Of a stretch of DNA of 64,000 bases, positions 47,589-56,315 are shown piece by piece. Both the position numbers and the translations under genes were made by a program. The stretch spans positions 18,831 through 82,830 of the forward strand of contig JAJZBN010000002.1 in assembly GCA_021798875.1 (NCBI GenBank), given 5' to 3'. The notes below the pieces were generated by a model. The model worked only from the letters and a program-made list of their open reading frames with translations, did no database searches and had not been told where the DNA came from. Source of the stretch: a bacterium (GTDB lineage: Bacteria; SZUA-79; Acidulodesulfobacterales; Acidulodesulfobacteraceae). The first letter of the stretch is position 1. The number at the start of each line of letters is the position of its first letter.

Positions 47589-49070
47589 TTAATCGGTTTT
47601 GATTATTTTGTCAACGATTTTTTTATCGATCTTTTTACCCAAGATTTTTTTATCCACGCTTTTTGCCGACCGCAAATATCCCTTGTAATGCAAATATTCG
47701 AGATTTCTGAGAGAAACGCCTTTATTAGAGGCTATAAGATTTAAACCGTTTTTTCCGGCCGAATCGGCCGATTTATCGTTAAACAGGTAATCGGTCAGCG
47801 CATCATATAATTCCAAAGAGGAATCAATCCGTCTTCCGGCGGAATTCTTTATAATCTCTTCCGCCGCTTCCGAAAAATTTTGAACGTATCTGCCGAAAAT
47901 TACCGGCTTTCCGAAGGCCAAAGGTTCGAGAAGATTATGCCCGCCCGACGGAACTAAGCTTCCTCCCACGAAAGCGGCGCCGCATACGCCGTAAACGGTC
48001 AAAAGCTGGCCTATAATATCTACTAAAACTACGACGGCTTTGTTTTCGGACAGACCGTAACCGTTATTATCTTTAATACCTTTGGAATCATAATAAGAAT
48101 CATAAATCGAAGAAAGCTTGTAAAGTTCTATTTCGGGCAAGTAATTATTTAACAGTTTGTAAACCTCGTCGAACCTTTCCGGATGGCGCGGCGCAATGAA
48201 GAGGAAAATTTTATTTTTATCGTTCGTTTTGTTTAATTTTATCACCAAATCTGCAATTACCTCTTCTTCTCCTTTATGCGTGCTTCCCGCCGCTATAATT
48301 TTCGCGGTTTTAGCATCGACTGTTTCCGAATTATTATTAGTTTTAAATTCTACGAATCTTTTAAGAATTTCGCTCTTTTCTTTTATGTCTTCCGCTACCA
48401 GTGATGCGTCCATATCGAATTTTATATTGCCGGTTTGGCGCATATTTTCTTTTTTAACGCCGAGCGCCGCAAATCTTTCGCAATAAATATCCGATATGCA
48501 TAAAACAGCGTCTATCTTTTTAAAGATATAACCGAAAAAGAATCTGAAACGGATATAATTTTTATAAGACTTTTCCGATATTCTTGCGTTTATTAACGCT
48601 ATAGTAATATTTTTTTTATTTAGCACATTAAATAAATTAGGCCATATTTCCGTTTCTATCGAAATAAACAAAGACGGCCTTATCAGTTTCAAAATTCCGC
48701 GGACGGAAAAAAGAAAATCGTAAGGAAAGTAAAACGTTAAAACGTTATCACTGCTTTTATAAAGATTATCCGCAAAGTCGAAACCCGTTTTGGTGGTAGC
48801 GGAAAGATAGATTTTCTTGCCATATTCAGACTGCAATAAATCGATAAATTTTACCGCAGCCCTCATTTCCCCTAAAGACACGGCATGAATCCAGACGCCC
48901 TCGTCAAAAGACACTTTCTTTAAAGGTTTAAAAGCGGCAGGGAAAAATTTATACAGGTAGCCTTCGCTTTTTTTATTTTTAGTAAGGTTAAAAAAAGTTA
49001 AAATTATAAAAAAAAACGGAAATAAAAACAGTAAAATAATATTATAAACGGTAAATAAAGCTTTTTCCAT
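47589..49070 (-). CDS. waaA: 3-deoxy-D-manno-octulosonic acid transferase (KDO transferase)
   Basis: A 493-residue GT30 enzyme that adds KDO to lipid IVA at the inner membrane. An N-terminal anchor (about 8-28) is followed by GVWIHAVSLGEMRA, SIETEIWPNL, GNIKFDMD and VGGSLVPSGGHNLLEP, all family motifs. It is longer than the usual 420-430 residues owing to added segments around 230-260 and 310-345 and a lysine-rich tail. How many KDO units it adds is unknown. It lies 19 bp after msbA. Confidence 0.95.
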   Translation of the reverse strand: MEKALFTVYNIILLFLFPFFFIILTFFNLTKNKKSEGYLYKFFPAAFKPLKKVSFDEGVWIHAVSLGEMRAAVKFIDLLQSEYGKKIYLSATTKTGFDFADNLYKSSDNVLTFYFPYDFLFSVRGILKLIRPSLFISIETEIWPNLFNVLNKKNITIALINARISEKSYKNYIRFRFFFGYIFKKIDAVLCISDIYCERFAALGVKKENMRQTGNIKFDMDASLVAEDIKEKSEILKRFVEFKTNNNSETVDAKTAKIIAAGSTHKGEEEVIADLVIKLNKTNDKNKIFLFIAPRHPERFDEVYKLLNNYLPEIELYKLSSIYDSYYDSKGIKDNNGYGLSENKAVVVLVDIIGQLLTVYGVCGAAFVGGSLVPSGGHNLLEPLAFGKPVIFGRYVQNFSEAAEEIIKNSAGRRIDSSLELYDALTDYLFNDKSADSAGKNGLNLIASNKGVSLRNLEYLHYKGYLRSAKSVDKKILGKKIDKKIVDKIIKTD

Positions 49071-49089
49071 ATTATTATATATAAAAAGG

Positions 49090-51096
49090 CTATTCCATCT
49101 GCTTTAATAAAAGATTTTTATAAATTCCGTCCATTTTTATTAAATCCTCGTGACTTCCGCTTTCGGCTATTTCGCCCTTTTCAAGGACGTAAATCGTATT
49201 TGCCTGCTTAACGGTCGAAAGCCTGTGGGCTATTATAAGGACGATTTTGTTTCTGCACAGGCCGCAGGATAATCTTGCAGGCAAACCGCTCTGAGAATCT
49301 GCTTTTCCTGCGCCGGATGTTTCATTTACCGTTCTTTCGTCTGCGTTTAAAGTTTTGCTATCTGCATTCGTGCCGCCGCCGCTCTCTTCGTATCCGAAGA
49401 GAGCCCTCTGGATTTTCTTTTCGGATTCTCCGTCCAAAGAAGAAGTGGCTTCGTCGAGTATAAGTATAGGAGCATTTTTTAGAAACGCTCTCGCTATTAA
49501 AATTCTTTGCTTTTCTCCGCCCGAAAGCCTTAATCCCGCTTCATCGACTATAGTATCATAACCCTGCGGAAGATTTTTAATAAATTCGTCCGCAAATGCA
49601 AGTTTTGCCGCATTTATAATTTCTTCCATACTCTTGCCGCTCGTTCCGTATTCGATATTAAACCTCACTGTTTCGTTAAAAAGAACTACGTTCTGAGAAA
49701 CGTAAGATATAGAATCCCTTAACTCTTTTAAATTAAACTCTTTTATGTTTATTCCATTAATGGCTATCCCCCCTGAAGAAGGTTCGTAAAAACGAGGAAT
49801 AAGCATTGATATCGTGCTTTTGCCGGCTCCGGAAAAACCGACTACGGCGGCTATTTCGCCTTTATTTATTTTTATGTTAATATTTTTAAGATCGAAACGC
49901 TCGCCGGCTTTTTCTTTTTCTTCGCTTGCAGCGCCGGAAATACCGTCTTTCTTACCGTCTTCCGCATTATCTTTGCCGTTATTGACGCTATCGATGGTAT
50001 CGCCTTGTCCGCCTCCGTAATCATAGCTGAAATAAAGATTTTTTATTTCGAGTACGTTTATATCTTTAGGAACCGGTTTAGTTCCTCCCGTTTCTTCCTG
50101 CTTTTCGTCTAATATGCCGAATATTCTGGTTCCGGCGGCTATGCCTTCCTGAAGGCTGTTGTTAAGACGTGATAAACTCTTTACAGGCTCATAAAGAAGA
50201 AGTATAGCCGTCAAAAATGAAAAGAAATCGCCTGGCGTATATCCGAATTTTATAACCTGAAGTCCGCCTATAAATATTATAACTGCAACCGAAATCCCGC
50301 CTATGAGTTCGACGAAAGGTACGGTAAGCCCCCTGATTTTCGTCATTCTCATAAAGAATCTGTAAAGATTGTCGGAGAGCTTTTTAAACCTCTTTATTTC
50401 AAAATCTTCCATATTATAGGCTTTAACCATTCTTAAACCGGAAATTGTTTCGTCTAAAAACTTAGTGATGTTTCCCATTTCGTTCTGCGTATCGGTACTG
50501 GTTCTGCGGGCTTTTTTTCCGAGAAGCGTTACCGGAAAAATAACTAAAGGAAACAGGACAAGTACGGCTAAAGCAAGATAAAAATCCATATAGAATACGA
50601 CGGCTAAAAGAACTATCATGGTAAGAATATCTTTCATTACGGCGCTGACTGTATCGGACACAGTTCTTTGAATGATATTTATATCGTAGGTTATTCTCGC
50701 TATAAGAACGCCCGTCGGTATTTTATTAAGCTTTGAAACCGGCAGTTTTACTATTACCGAATAAACTTCGTCCCTGAGCGACCTTATAATATTCTGCCCG
50801 ACCGACCCCGTATAGTAAAACTCCGCATAGTAAAAAACGTTTTTTACTATAAATATCGATATGACGAGAAGCGGAATAAGTATGAGTTCGGTATAGCTTT
50901 TAGTAATAAATATATTATTTATGAGCGGTTTTACTATGTAAGCAAGGGCTCCCGTCAGTGCGGACACTATAGCCATGCTTATTACCGCCATAATGAGCTT
51001 TTTCTTATACGGCAGAATATACGGGATAAGTCTTTTTAAGACCGGCCAATCCTTTTTTATATTTTTCTTATTTAACATTTTAATTTTATCGGACAT
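49090..51096 (-). CDS. msbA: Lipid A export ABC transporter MsbA
   Basis: A 668-residue half-transporter. Six transmembrane helices (about 30-310) form the ABC-exporter domain. The nucleotide-binding domain has Walker A GFSGAGKS (420-427), signature LSGGE (524-528), Walker B ILILDEA (544-550) and H-loop H624. Two low-complexity insertions stand out: 361-400, before Walker A, and 569-617, between the D-loop and H-loop. Neighbours lpxB and waaA support lipid A flipping as the role. Its ATG overlaps the lpxB stop by one base. Confidence 0.92.
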   Translation of the reverse strand: MSDKIKMLNKKNIKKDWPVLKRLIPYILPYKKKLIMAVISMAIVSALTGALAYIVKPLINNIFITKSYTELILIPLLVISIFIVKNVFYYAEFYYTGSVGQNIIRSLRDEVYSVIVKLPVSKLNKIPTGVLIARITYDINIIQRTVSDTVSAVMKDILTMIVLLAVVFYMDFYLALAVLVLFPLVIFPVTLLGKKARRTSTDTQNEMGNITKFLDETISGLRMVKAYNMEDFEIKRFKKLSDNLYRFFMRMTKIRGLTVPFVELIGGISVAVIIFIGGLQVIKFGYTPGDFFSFLTAILLLYEPVKSLSRLNNSLQEGIAAGTRIFGILDEKQEETGGTKPVPKDINVLEIKNLYFSYDYGGGQGDTIDSVNNGKDNAEDGKKDGISGAASEEKEKAGERFDLKNINIKINKGEIAAVVGFSGAGKSTISMLIPRFYEPSSGGIAINGINIKEFNLKELRDSISYVSQNVVLFNETVRFNIEYGTSGKSMEEIINAAKLAFADEFIKNLPQGYDTIVDEAGLRLSGGEKQRILIARAFLKNAPILILDEATSSLDGESEKKIQRALFGYEESGGGTNADSKTLNADERTVNETSGAGKADSQSGLPARLSCGLCRNKIVLIIAHRLSTVKQANTIYVLEKGEIAESGSHEDLIKMDGIYKNLLLKQME

Positions 51097-52298
51097 TATT
51101 GTATTGTTGCTATTATTTTATCATAAATTATACCTGCCGCGGCATCAAAAGGATCGACGCCCGCATCTTCTAAAGTAGAAACTACGGCGGATATTTTTTT
51201 AAGCGCATTTTTTCTGTATTCTTCGTCTTTTAAAAATTTATCGGCTTCCGTAAATAAATTTTCGGGGTTGAACTTTGATTCTATGAGCTCCGGAGCAACC
51301 TCTTCTCCGGCAAGTATGTTTATAAGGCCCGCGTATTTTATTCTTACCAATATTTTAGCAATAATATAGGTTAAATAGTTTAAATAATAAAATATTATTA
51401 CGGGCTTGCCGTAAAAACAGGCCTCCAGAGAAGCCGTACCGCTTGCCGTTATTATTAAATCGCTCGACGACAGGGCAAAACTTATGGAATCAGCAAACAA
51501 ATACATATTTTTTTTAAAGCCGGGGTTGTTTTCTACCGCATCCTTAAAATAGGAAAAATCAATCTCTTTTCTGAACGGGAAGATAAAAAAAGCATCTTTA
51601 TAAGCCGATTTTATCTTTAGAGCGGAATCGATTATCCTTTGCGAATGATATTTAAGTTCTGTTTTCCTTGAACCGGGTAGAAAAGATATAATCGGATATT
51701 TTCCGTTCAAGAGTTTTTGCGTTTCGACATCTTCGGATAAATCAGCCGATAAAATGTCTTTTTTGTTTAATATATATAAAGGATTGCCGAAATAATAAGA
51801 TTCTACGCCTTCTTTTTTATAAATATCCTGCTCGAAAGGGAAAATAGTTATAACGAATTTTATATATTTTTTAATAAATTTTATTCTGCCGTATCGGGAT
51901 GCCCATATTTTAGGAGGTATAAAATAAACTACCGGTATTTTAAGCTTAGCCGCAAATTTTGCGATTTTAAAATTAAAGGACGGAAAATCGACTAGAATAA
52001 CTGCGTCGGGTTTGTTGGACTCTATCCATAAAGATATATTTTTTAATACTTTTTTTATAGTTTTTAACTTTAAAATCACTTCGGTGAAGCCCATAACCGA
52101 TAATTCTTTAATATCGGCTATCAACTCGGCGCCTGCATCGGCGCTGTTTTTTCCGCCCATCGCATAAATATCGGTAGTTACGCCGTTATCGTCAAGATTC
52201 TTAATCTTTTCAATTTTTTTAAGAGACGATATTAAACCGCCGGCAAAAACATCGCCGGAAGGTTCGCCCGAAACTATGAGTATTTTATGCTTTTGCAT
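51096..52298 (-). CDS. lpxB: Lipid-A-disaccharide synthase
   Basis: A 400-residue GT19 enzyme that joins UDP-2,3-diacylglucosamine and lipid X. ILIVSGEPSGDVFAGGL, MGGKNSADAGAE, the SVMGFTEV block and LPGSRKTELKYH are diagnostic, followed by ASGTASLEACFYGKP. Length is typical. It works in the cytoplasm at the inner membrane. It is 79 bp after lpxI. Confidence 0.97.
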   Translation of the reverse strand: MQKHKILIVSGEPSGDVFAGGLISSLKKIEKIKNLDDNGVTTDIYAMGGKNSADAGAELIADIKELSVMGFTEVILKLKTIKKVLKNISLWIESNKPDAVILVDFPSFNFKIAKFAAKLKIPVVYFIPPKIWASRYGRIKFIKKYIKFVITIFPFEQDIYKKEGVESYYFGNPLYILNKKDILSADLSEDVETQKLLNGKYPIISFLPGSRKTELKYHSQRIIDSALKIKSAYKDAFFIFPFRKEIDFSYFKDAVENNPGFKKNMYLFADSISFALSSSDLIITASGTASLEACFYGKPVIIFYYLNYLTYIIAKILVRIKYAGLINILAGEEVAPELIESKFNPENLFTEADKFLKDEEYRKNALKKISAVVSTLEDAGVDPFDAAAGIIYDKIIATIQ

Positions 52299-52377
52299 GA
52301 TTTTTGTTTATAACTGCAACCTTTAAACTATGAACGATATAAGGATTAACATATATTGCGGAGTTAAAAACGACGGC

Positions 52378-53181
52378 TTAAAAAACATAAACGGCAATAT
52401 TTTCGGAGTCGGCTCTCTTGATAAATTCGTCTTTTCTAATAACTATTGTGTTTTGCTCAAAAGCAATACAGGTAGCATTTACCGAAATTATCGCATCTAA
52501 AGTATCAAGTCCCACGGCAGGTATGTCGAATCTTAAATCCTGATTCGGTTTATTAACTTTTACTATTACGGCGCCGCCGTCTGCAAGTTTTCCGCCTCTT
52601 ATTATCGCCTCGTCCGTGCCTTCTATGGCTTCCAGAGCCATTACCGATTTATCTTTAACGACCGCCGTCTGACCTATATCCGCCCCTGCGATAAGCATTG
52701 CCGCATTTTTTCCGAACTCTATGTCTTCTTTTTCTTTTTTATTAGGCGGCCTTTTGGATGCAACCCCCGACGGTAAAAAAACGGAAGAGATATATTTCGT
52801 CTGAGGAACGATGGTTATTCCTTCTTTTTCCAAAAATTTACAAATAGCATTAAGTATGGTGTCGTCTTTTTTGTCTTTAAGGGATAAGAATAAGGTTATT
52901 GCTTTGATGTCCGGTTTAACTTTTTTAAACATCAATGTTTTTCTGACTTTACCGGCCATTATTACTTCGCTTACGCCTTCGGATTTAAAAAAATTAACCA
53001 ATTTGCCGAGCTGTCCGACGCTGATATAAATAATTTTATCCGCGCGTTCGGAAAGCGATTTATCGGCTTCTTCTTCTATTGCGCAAACCTTCACCGAATA
53101 ACCCGCCGATTTTAATTCGTCGATGTATAGTAGCGGAAACTCGCCATAACCTGCGATTATGCCTATATTTTTATTTTCCAT
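52378..53181 (-). CDS. lpxI: UDP-2,3-diacylglucosamine pyrophosphatase LpxI
   Basis: A 267-residue protein of the LpxI (DUF1009) family, which makes lipid X and replaces LpxH in many alphaproteobacteria and deltaproteobacteria. IGIIAGYGEFPLLYIDELK opens the protein; VIMAGKVRKTLMF, IEGTDEAIIRGGKLA and DIPAVGLDTLDAI are the conserved blocks. It sits between lpxA and lpxB, the normal context. Confidence 0.95.
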   Translation of the reverse strand: MENKNIGIIAGYGEFPLLYIDELKSAGYSVKVCAIEEEADKSLSERADKIIYISVGQLGKLVNFFKSEGVSEVIMAGKVRKTLMFKKVKPDIKAITLFLSLKDKKDDTILNAICKFLEKEGITIVPQTKYISSVFLPSGVASKRPPNKKEKEDIEFGKNAAMLIAGADIGQTAVVKDKSVMALEAIEGTDEAIIRGGKLADGGAVIVKVNKPNQDLRFDIPAVGLDTLDAIISVNATCIAFEQNTIVIRKDEFIKRADSENIAVYVF

Positions 53182-53277
53182 ATTTAAATTTGATGCTTAA
53201 TCGTCTGTTGAAACAGTATCAACGAGCTTCGTCTAATTCCGTCCGCTGCTCCTAAATGACTGTCATGTTAACTGCTT

Positions 53278-54048
53278 TTATCTGGTAATACCCCTTTTAG
53301 AATCGGATATAAACGAAGTGAATTTTTTTATTTTTTCGGTTTTTCCTATTTCATTCTCTATTCTCTCTATGGCAATTTTAACTGTAGCTTTAGACCTGTA
53401 AACAATTTTATATGCATTTTTTATCTGTTCTATCTCTTCTTTGGTAAAACCTCTTCTTTCCAATCCTATTCTATTGATACCGTAAATTTTAGCCCTATCT
53501 CCCGAAGCCACTAAATACGGAGGAATATCCTGTACGACCATAGAACCTCCTGCGATAAGAGCTGATTCGCCTATGCGGACGAACTGATGAATGGCGCAAA
53601 GACCTCCGAGTATCGCAAAGTCCTCCACTTCTATATGTCCTGCAAGCGTAGCGTTATTCGCAAAAATGTTTCTATTGCCTATAACACAATCGTGAGCAAT
53701 GTGCACGTGCATCATAAATAGGTTTCCGTCGCCAACTACTGTAACTCCGTTGCCTGTAATAGTCCCAGGGTTCATAGTTACGTATTCTCTTATTATATTA
53801 TTATCGCCTATAATAAGTTTAGTATTTTCGCCTTTGTACTTAAGATCCTGCGGCACGGAACCGATAGAAGCAAATTGAAATATTTTATTTCCGTCGCCTA
53901 TGGTCGTATTGCCCTCTATCACGACGTGCGACGCAATTTGATTATTTTTTCCAATTTTCACGCCGTCTTTTATAATAGTATAGGGCCCGACTTTGGTCGA
54001 TTCGTCTATTACGGCTCCAGGATAAATTATGGCAGTTTTATCTATCAT
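53278..54048 (-). CDS. lpxA: UDP-N-acetylglucosamine acyltransferase
   Basis: A 256-residue left-handed beta-helix acyltransferase, the first step of lipid A synthesis. Hexapeptide repeats span about 1-190. The catalytic histidine lies in HVHIAHDCVIGN; GGLCAIHQFVRIG and the helical C-terminal domain (RGFTKEEIEQIKNAYK) are typical. It follows fabZ across a palindrome-bearing gap. Confidence 0.97.
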   Translation of the reverse strand: MIDKTAIIYPGAVIDESTKVGPYTIIKDGVKIGKNNQIASHVVIEGNTTIGDGNKIFQFASIGSVPQDLKYKGENTKLIIGDNNIIREYVTMNPGTITGNGVTVVGDGNLFMMHVHIAHDCVIGNRNIFANNATLAGHIEVEDFAILGGLCAIHQFVRIGESALIAGGSMVVQDIPPYLVASGDRAKIYGINRIGLERRGFTKEEIEQIKNAYKIVYRSKATVKIAIERIENEIGKTEKIKKFTSFISDSKRGITR

Positions 54049-54075
54049 ATTTCAATTTCGTATTACGTTTTATTG

Positions 54076-54117
54076 TTTCATTTTGTTGTAGTGCCCGAAT
54101 TGAATTCAGGCACTACA
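54076..54117 (+). repeat. Palindromic repeat between fabZ and lpxA
   Basis: Leader TTTCATTTTGTTG then a 31-bp palindrome (54087-54117) TGTAGTGCCCGAATT-G-AATTCAGGCACTACA with one mismatched pair. It ends 1 bp past the fabZ stop in the direction of transcription. It belongs to the family at 33.9, 59.1, 60.2 and 63.1 kb. Confidence 0.88.
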
Positions 54118-54118
54118 T

Positions 54119-54601
54119 TTATTTAGATATAAAAGTCGCCATGAGTTCGGCTTCGGCGCAGAGATTTCCTTCTACTTCGGCTTTACCTGAAAAAACCCAC
54201 ACAAACTGTTTTCTTTTAATAAGTTCGACTTTTAAATATACCGAGTAACCGGGCAATATCGGTTTTCTGAATCTGGCCTTATCTATTCCCATAAAATAAG
54301 TTAATTTATCGCGTAAATCGTCGTTTTCTTCCGTTTTATAAGCCAAAATACCGCCCGCCTGAGCAAGAGCCTCCAATATTAAGACTCCCGGCATAACCGG
54401 ATAACCTGGGAAATGTCCTTGAAAAAAAGGTTCGTTTATGGTTGTATTTTTAACGGCAGTAATTGACTTGCCTTTTTCTAAAGATACGACTTTATCAATC
54501 ATAAGAAAAGGATATCTGTGCGGTAAAAGATTTAAAATTTCTCCTATGCCGATTACTTCGCCGTCTTTTAAGACGCTTTTCTTTTCTTCTTTTTTTTCCA
54601 T
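54119..54601 (-). CDS. fabZ: 3-hydroxyacyl-ACP dehydratase FabZ
   Basis: A 160-residue hot-dog-fold dehydratase of fatty acid elongation. LLPHRYPFLMIDKV holds the active-site histidine; GHFPGYPVMPGVLILEALAQ carries the catalytic glutamate. It lies 4 bp after lpxD; lpxD-fabZ-lpxA is the usual order and links lipid A and fatty acid supply. Confidence 0.97.
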   Translation of the reverse strand: MEKKEEKKSVLKDGEVIGIGEILNLLPHRYPFLMIDKVVSLEKGKSITAVKNTTINEPFFQGHFPGYPVMPGVLILEALAQAGGILAYKTEENDDLRDKLTYFMGIDKARFRKPILPGYSVYLKVELIKRKQFVWVFSGKAEVEGNLCAEAELMATFISK

Positions 54602-54605
54602 TTTT

Positions 54606-55655
54606 TCAATCCTTAGTTTTTGAAATTTCCTTTAATTTCTTAAATAATTCCGGAAGTTTCTTAAAAAGTACTACCGAATTTCGCCAATCTTTTATTGCGA
54701 AAGCGGGCGACCCAGATAAAATCTCGCCGTCTTTTATATTGCCTGACACTCCGGACTGAGCAGCTATCATAACGTTGTTTCCGACTTCGATATGCCCTGC
54801 TATTCCGACCTGTCCTCCCATAGTAACGTTATCGCCGATTTCCGTACTGCCGGCTATTCCGACTTGAGCCGCGATAACGCAGTTTTTGCCTATTATCACG
54901 TTGTGCGCAATCTGAACTAAATTATCTATTTTTGTTCCCGCTCCGATTCTGGTAAAATCTATGGCGCCTCTGTCTATAGTAGTATTAGCGCCTATTTCTA
55001 CGTTATCCTCAAGCTCCGCATATCCCGTATGAATTATCTTAACGTAACCGGATTTGCCTCTTGCAAAACCAAAACCGTCGCTTCCGATAATGGCGCCGGC
55101 ATGTATTATGCAATTATTTCCTATTTTAGAATTATCGTAAATCGTAACGTTGGGATATATCAGCACGTTATTTCCTATAATTACGTTATTTCCTATATAG
55201 GCGCCGGACATTATTCTGCAATTAGCCCCGATAGAGCTGTATTCCCCTATAAAAACTCCAGGAAAAATAAGTGTATTTTCCCCTTTGTTTGAACTTTTCC
55301 CTATATAATATCTATCTTGGAAATTTTCTCCAAAATTATTAAAATCGATTTTATTTTTATCGTCTAAATAGTTTTTAAAAATCTGTGTAGCTTCCGCAAA
55401 TGAAAGATATGGATTTTTAGAATCCAAAATGACGAATTTAACGTCGGACGGTAATTCGGCCTTTAAAGATTCATAGTCCATTATTACTGCGCAGGCTTTA
55501 GTGTCAAGCAGCTGTTTTGCATATTTGTGTCCGGCGGCAAAAGAGATTTCGTTCTCTTTTGCCGCTTTAAGCGAACCTATTCCGGAAACGTCTAAATTAT
55601 CGATATCCCCGATAGCGTTAAGGGATAGCTTAGAAACTATATCTTTTAAAAGCAT
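54606..55655 (-). CDS. lpxD: UDP-3-O-acyl-glucosamine N-acyltransferase
   Basis: A 349-residue lipid A acyltransferase. An N-terminal uridine-binding domain (about 1-100) is followed by hexapeptide repeats forming the beta-helix. The catalytic histidine lies in [13 protein letters not shown], after [17 protein letters not shown]. Length is typical. It is 52 bp after skp. Confidence 0.97.
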   Translation of the reverse strand: MLLKDIVSKLSLNAIGDIDNLDVSGIGSLKAAKENEISFAAGHKYAKQLLDTKACAVIMDYESLKAELPSDVKFVILDSKNPYLSFAEATQIFKNYLDDKNKIDFNNFGENFQDRYYIGKSSNKGENTLIFPGVFIGEYSSIGANCRIMSGAYIGNNVIIGNNVLIYPNVTIYDNSKIGNNCIIHAGAIIGSDGFGFARGKSGYVKIIHTGYAELEDNVEIGANTTIDRGAIDFTRIGAGTKIDNLVQIAHNVIIGKNCVIAAQVGIAGSTEIGDNVTMGGQVGIAGHIEVGNNVMIAAQSGVSGNIKDGEILSGSPAFAIKDWRNSVVLFKKLPELFKKLKEISKTKD

Positions 55656-55707
55656 AAAATAAATAAATATTATAAATTTCTAAAAATAGTTAAGATTTTA
55701 TTTTTAT

Positions 55708-56235
55708 TTATTTTGCATTCATCTGTTGTAAAACTTGATTAGTTATATCTATGGAATTAGCCCTATAAACTACGCTGGGTCTGTCAATAACTAAAATATA
55801 TCCGTCTTTTTTCGCAATAGAATCTATAATTGCCGTAGCTTTATTGACTATTCCTTGTAGCAAATTAAATCTTTTTTCTGACATAACGCCCTGTATATGT
55901 TTTTCCTGAGCGGAATAGTTTGATATATCCGTTTCAAATTCTTTTGTTTTTTTTGTTTTTTCGGCGGCAGACATTATAGAGCCGTTATTTTTTAAATCAG
56001 CCTGAATTGCCGCAATTTTTTTTCTCATAGCAAGAAGCCTTCCGCTATATTTTGAAACCAATGCTTTTAATTCGCTGTTAGCAGCTTTTCCTTGTTTAGA
56101 CATTGCTATTACTTTCTGCATATTAACAACTGCAATGCTTGAACCAGCCGCATTTGCTTTGACGGAACCAAACATCATAGTTGCCGCCAGTATTAAAAAT
56201 ACTCCTAAACTTAAACTTAAAATAATTTTTTTCAT
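55708..56235 (-). CDS. skp: Periplasmic chaperone Skp/OmpH
   Basis: A 175-residue protein with a clear signal peptide (hydrophobic core about 5-24, likely cleavage after KANA). The mature part starts with the OmpH beta strand SSIAVVNMQKVI, followed by a long charged coiled coil (about 50-130) and a final IDRPSVVYRANSIDITNQVL. Skp holds outer-membrane proteins in the periplasm for BamA, encoded 80 bp upstream. Confidence 0.92.
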   Translation of the reverse strand: MKKIILSLSLGVFLILAATMMFGSVKANAAGSSIAVVNMQKVIAMSKQGKAANSELKALVSKYSGRLLAMRKKIAAIQADLKNNGSIMSAAEKTKKTKEFETDISNYSAQEKHIQGVMSEKRFNLLQGIVNKATAIIDSIAKKDGYILVIDRPSVVYRANSIDITNQVLQQMNAK

Positions 56236-56315
56236 AAATAAATCTCCTTGTTATAATTTAATTTTATAATATTCGGTGCCTTTTATATTTTTATTTTCTA
56301 ATTATTTAAACGCCG

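Noticed and set aside
54087..54117. Palindrome after fabZ as a rho-independent terminator
   Set aside because: The stem is stable but no U-tract follows on the message strand, and lpxA lies directly downstream in the same pathway.
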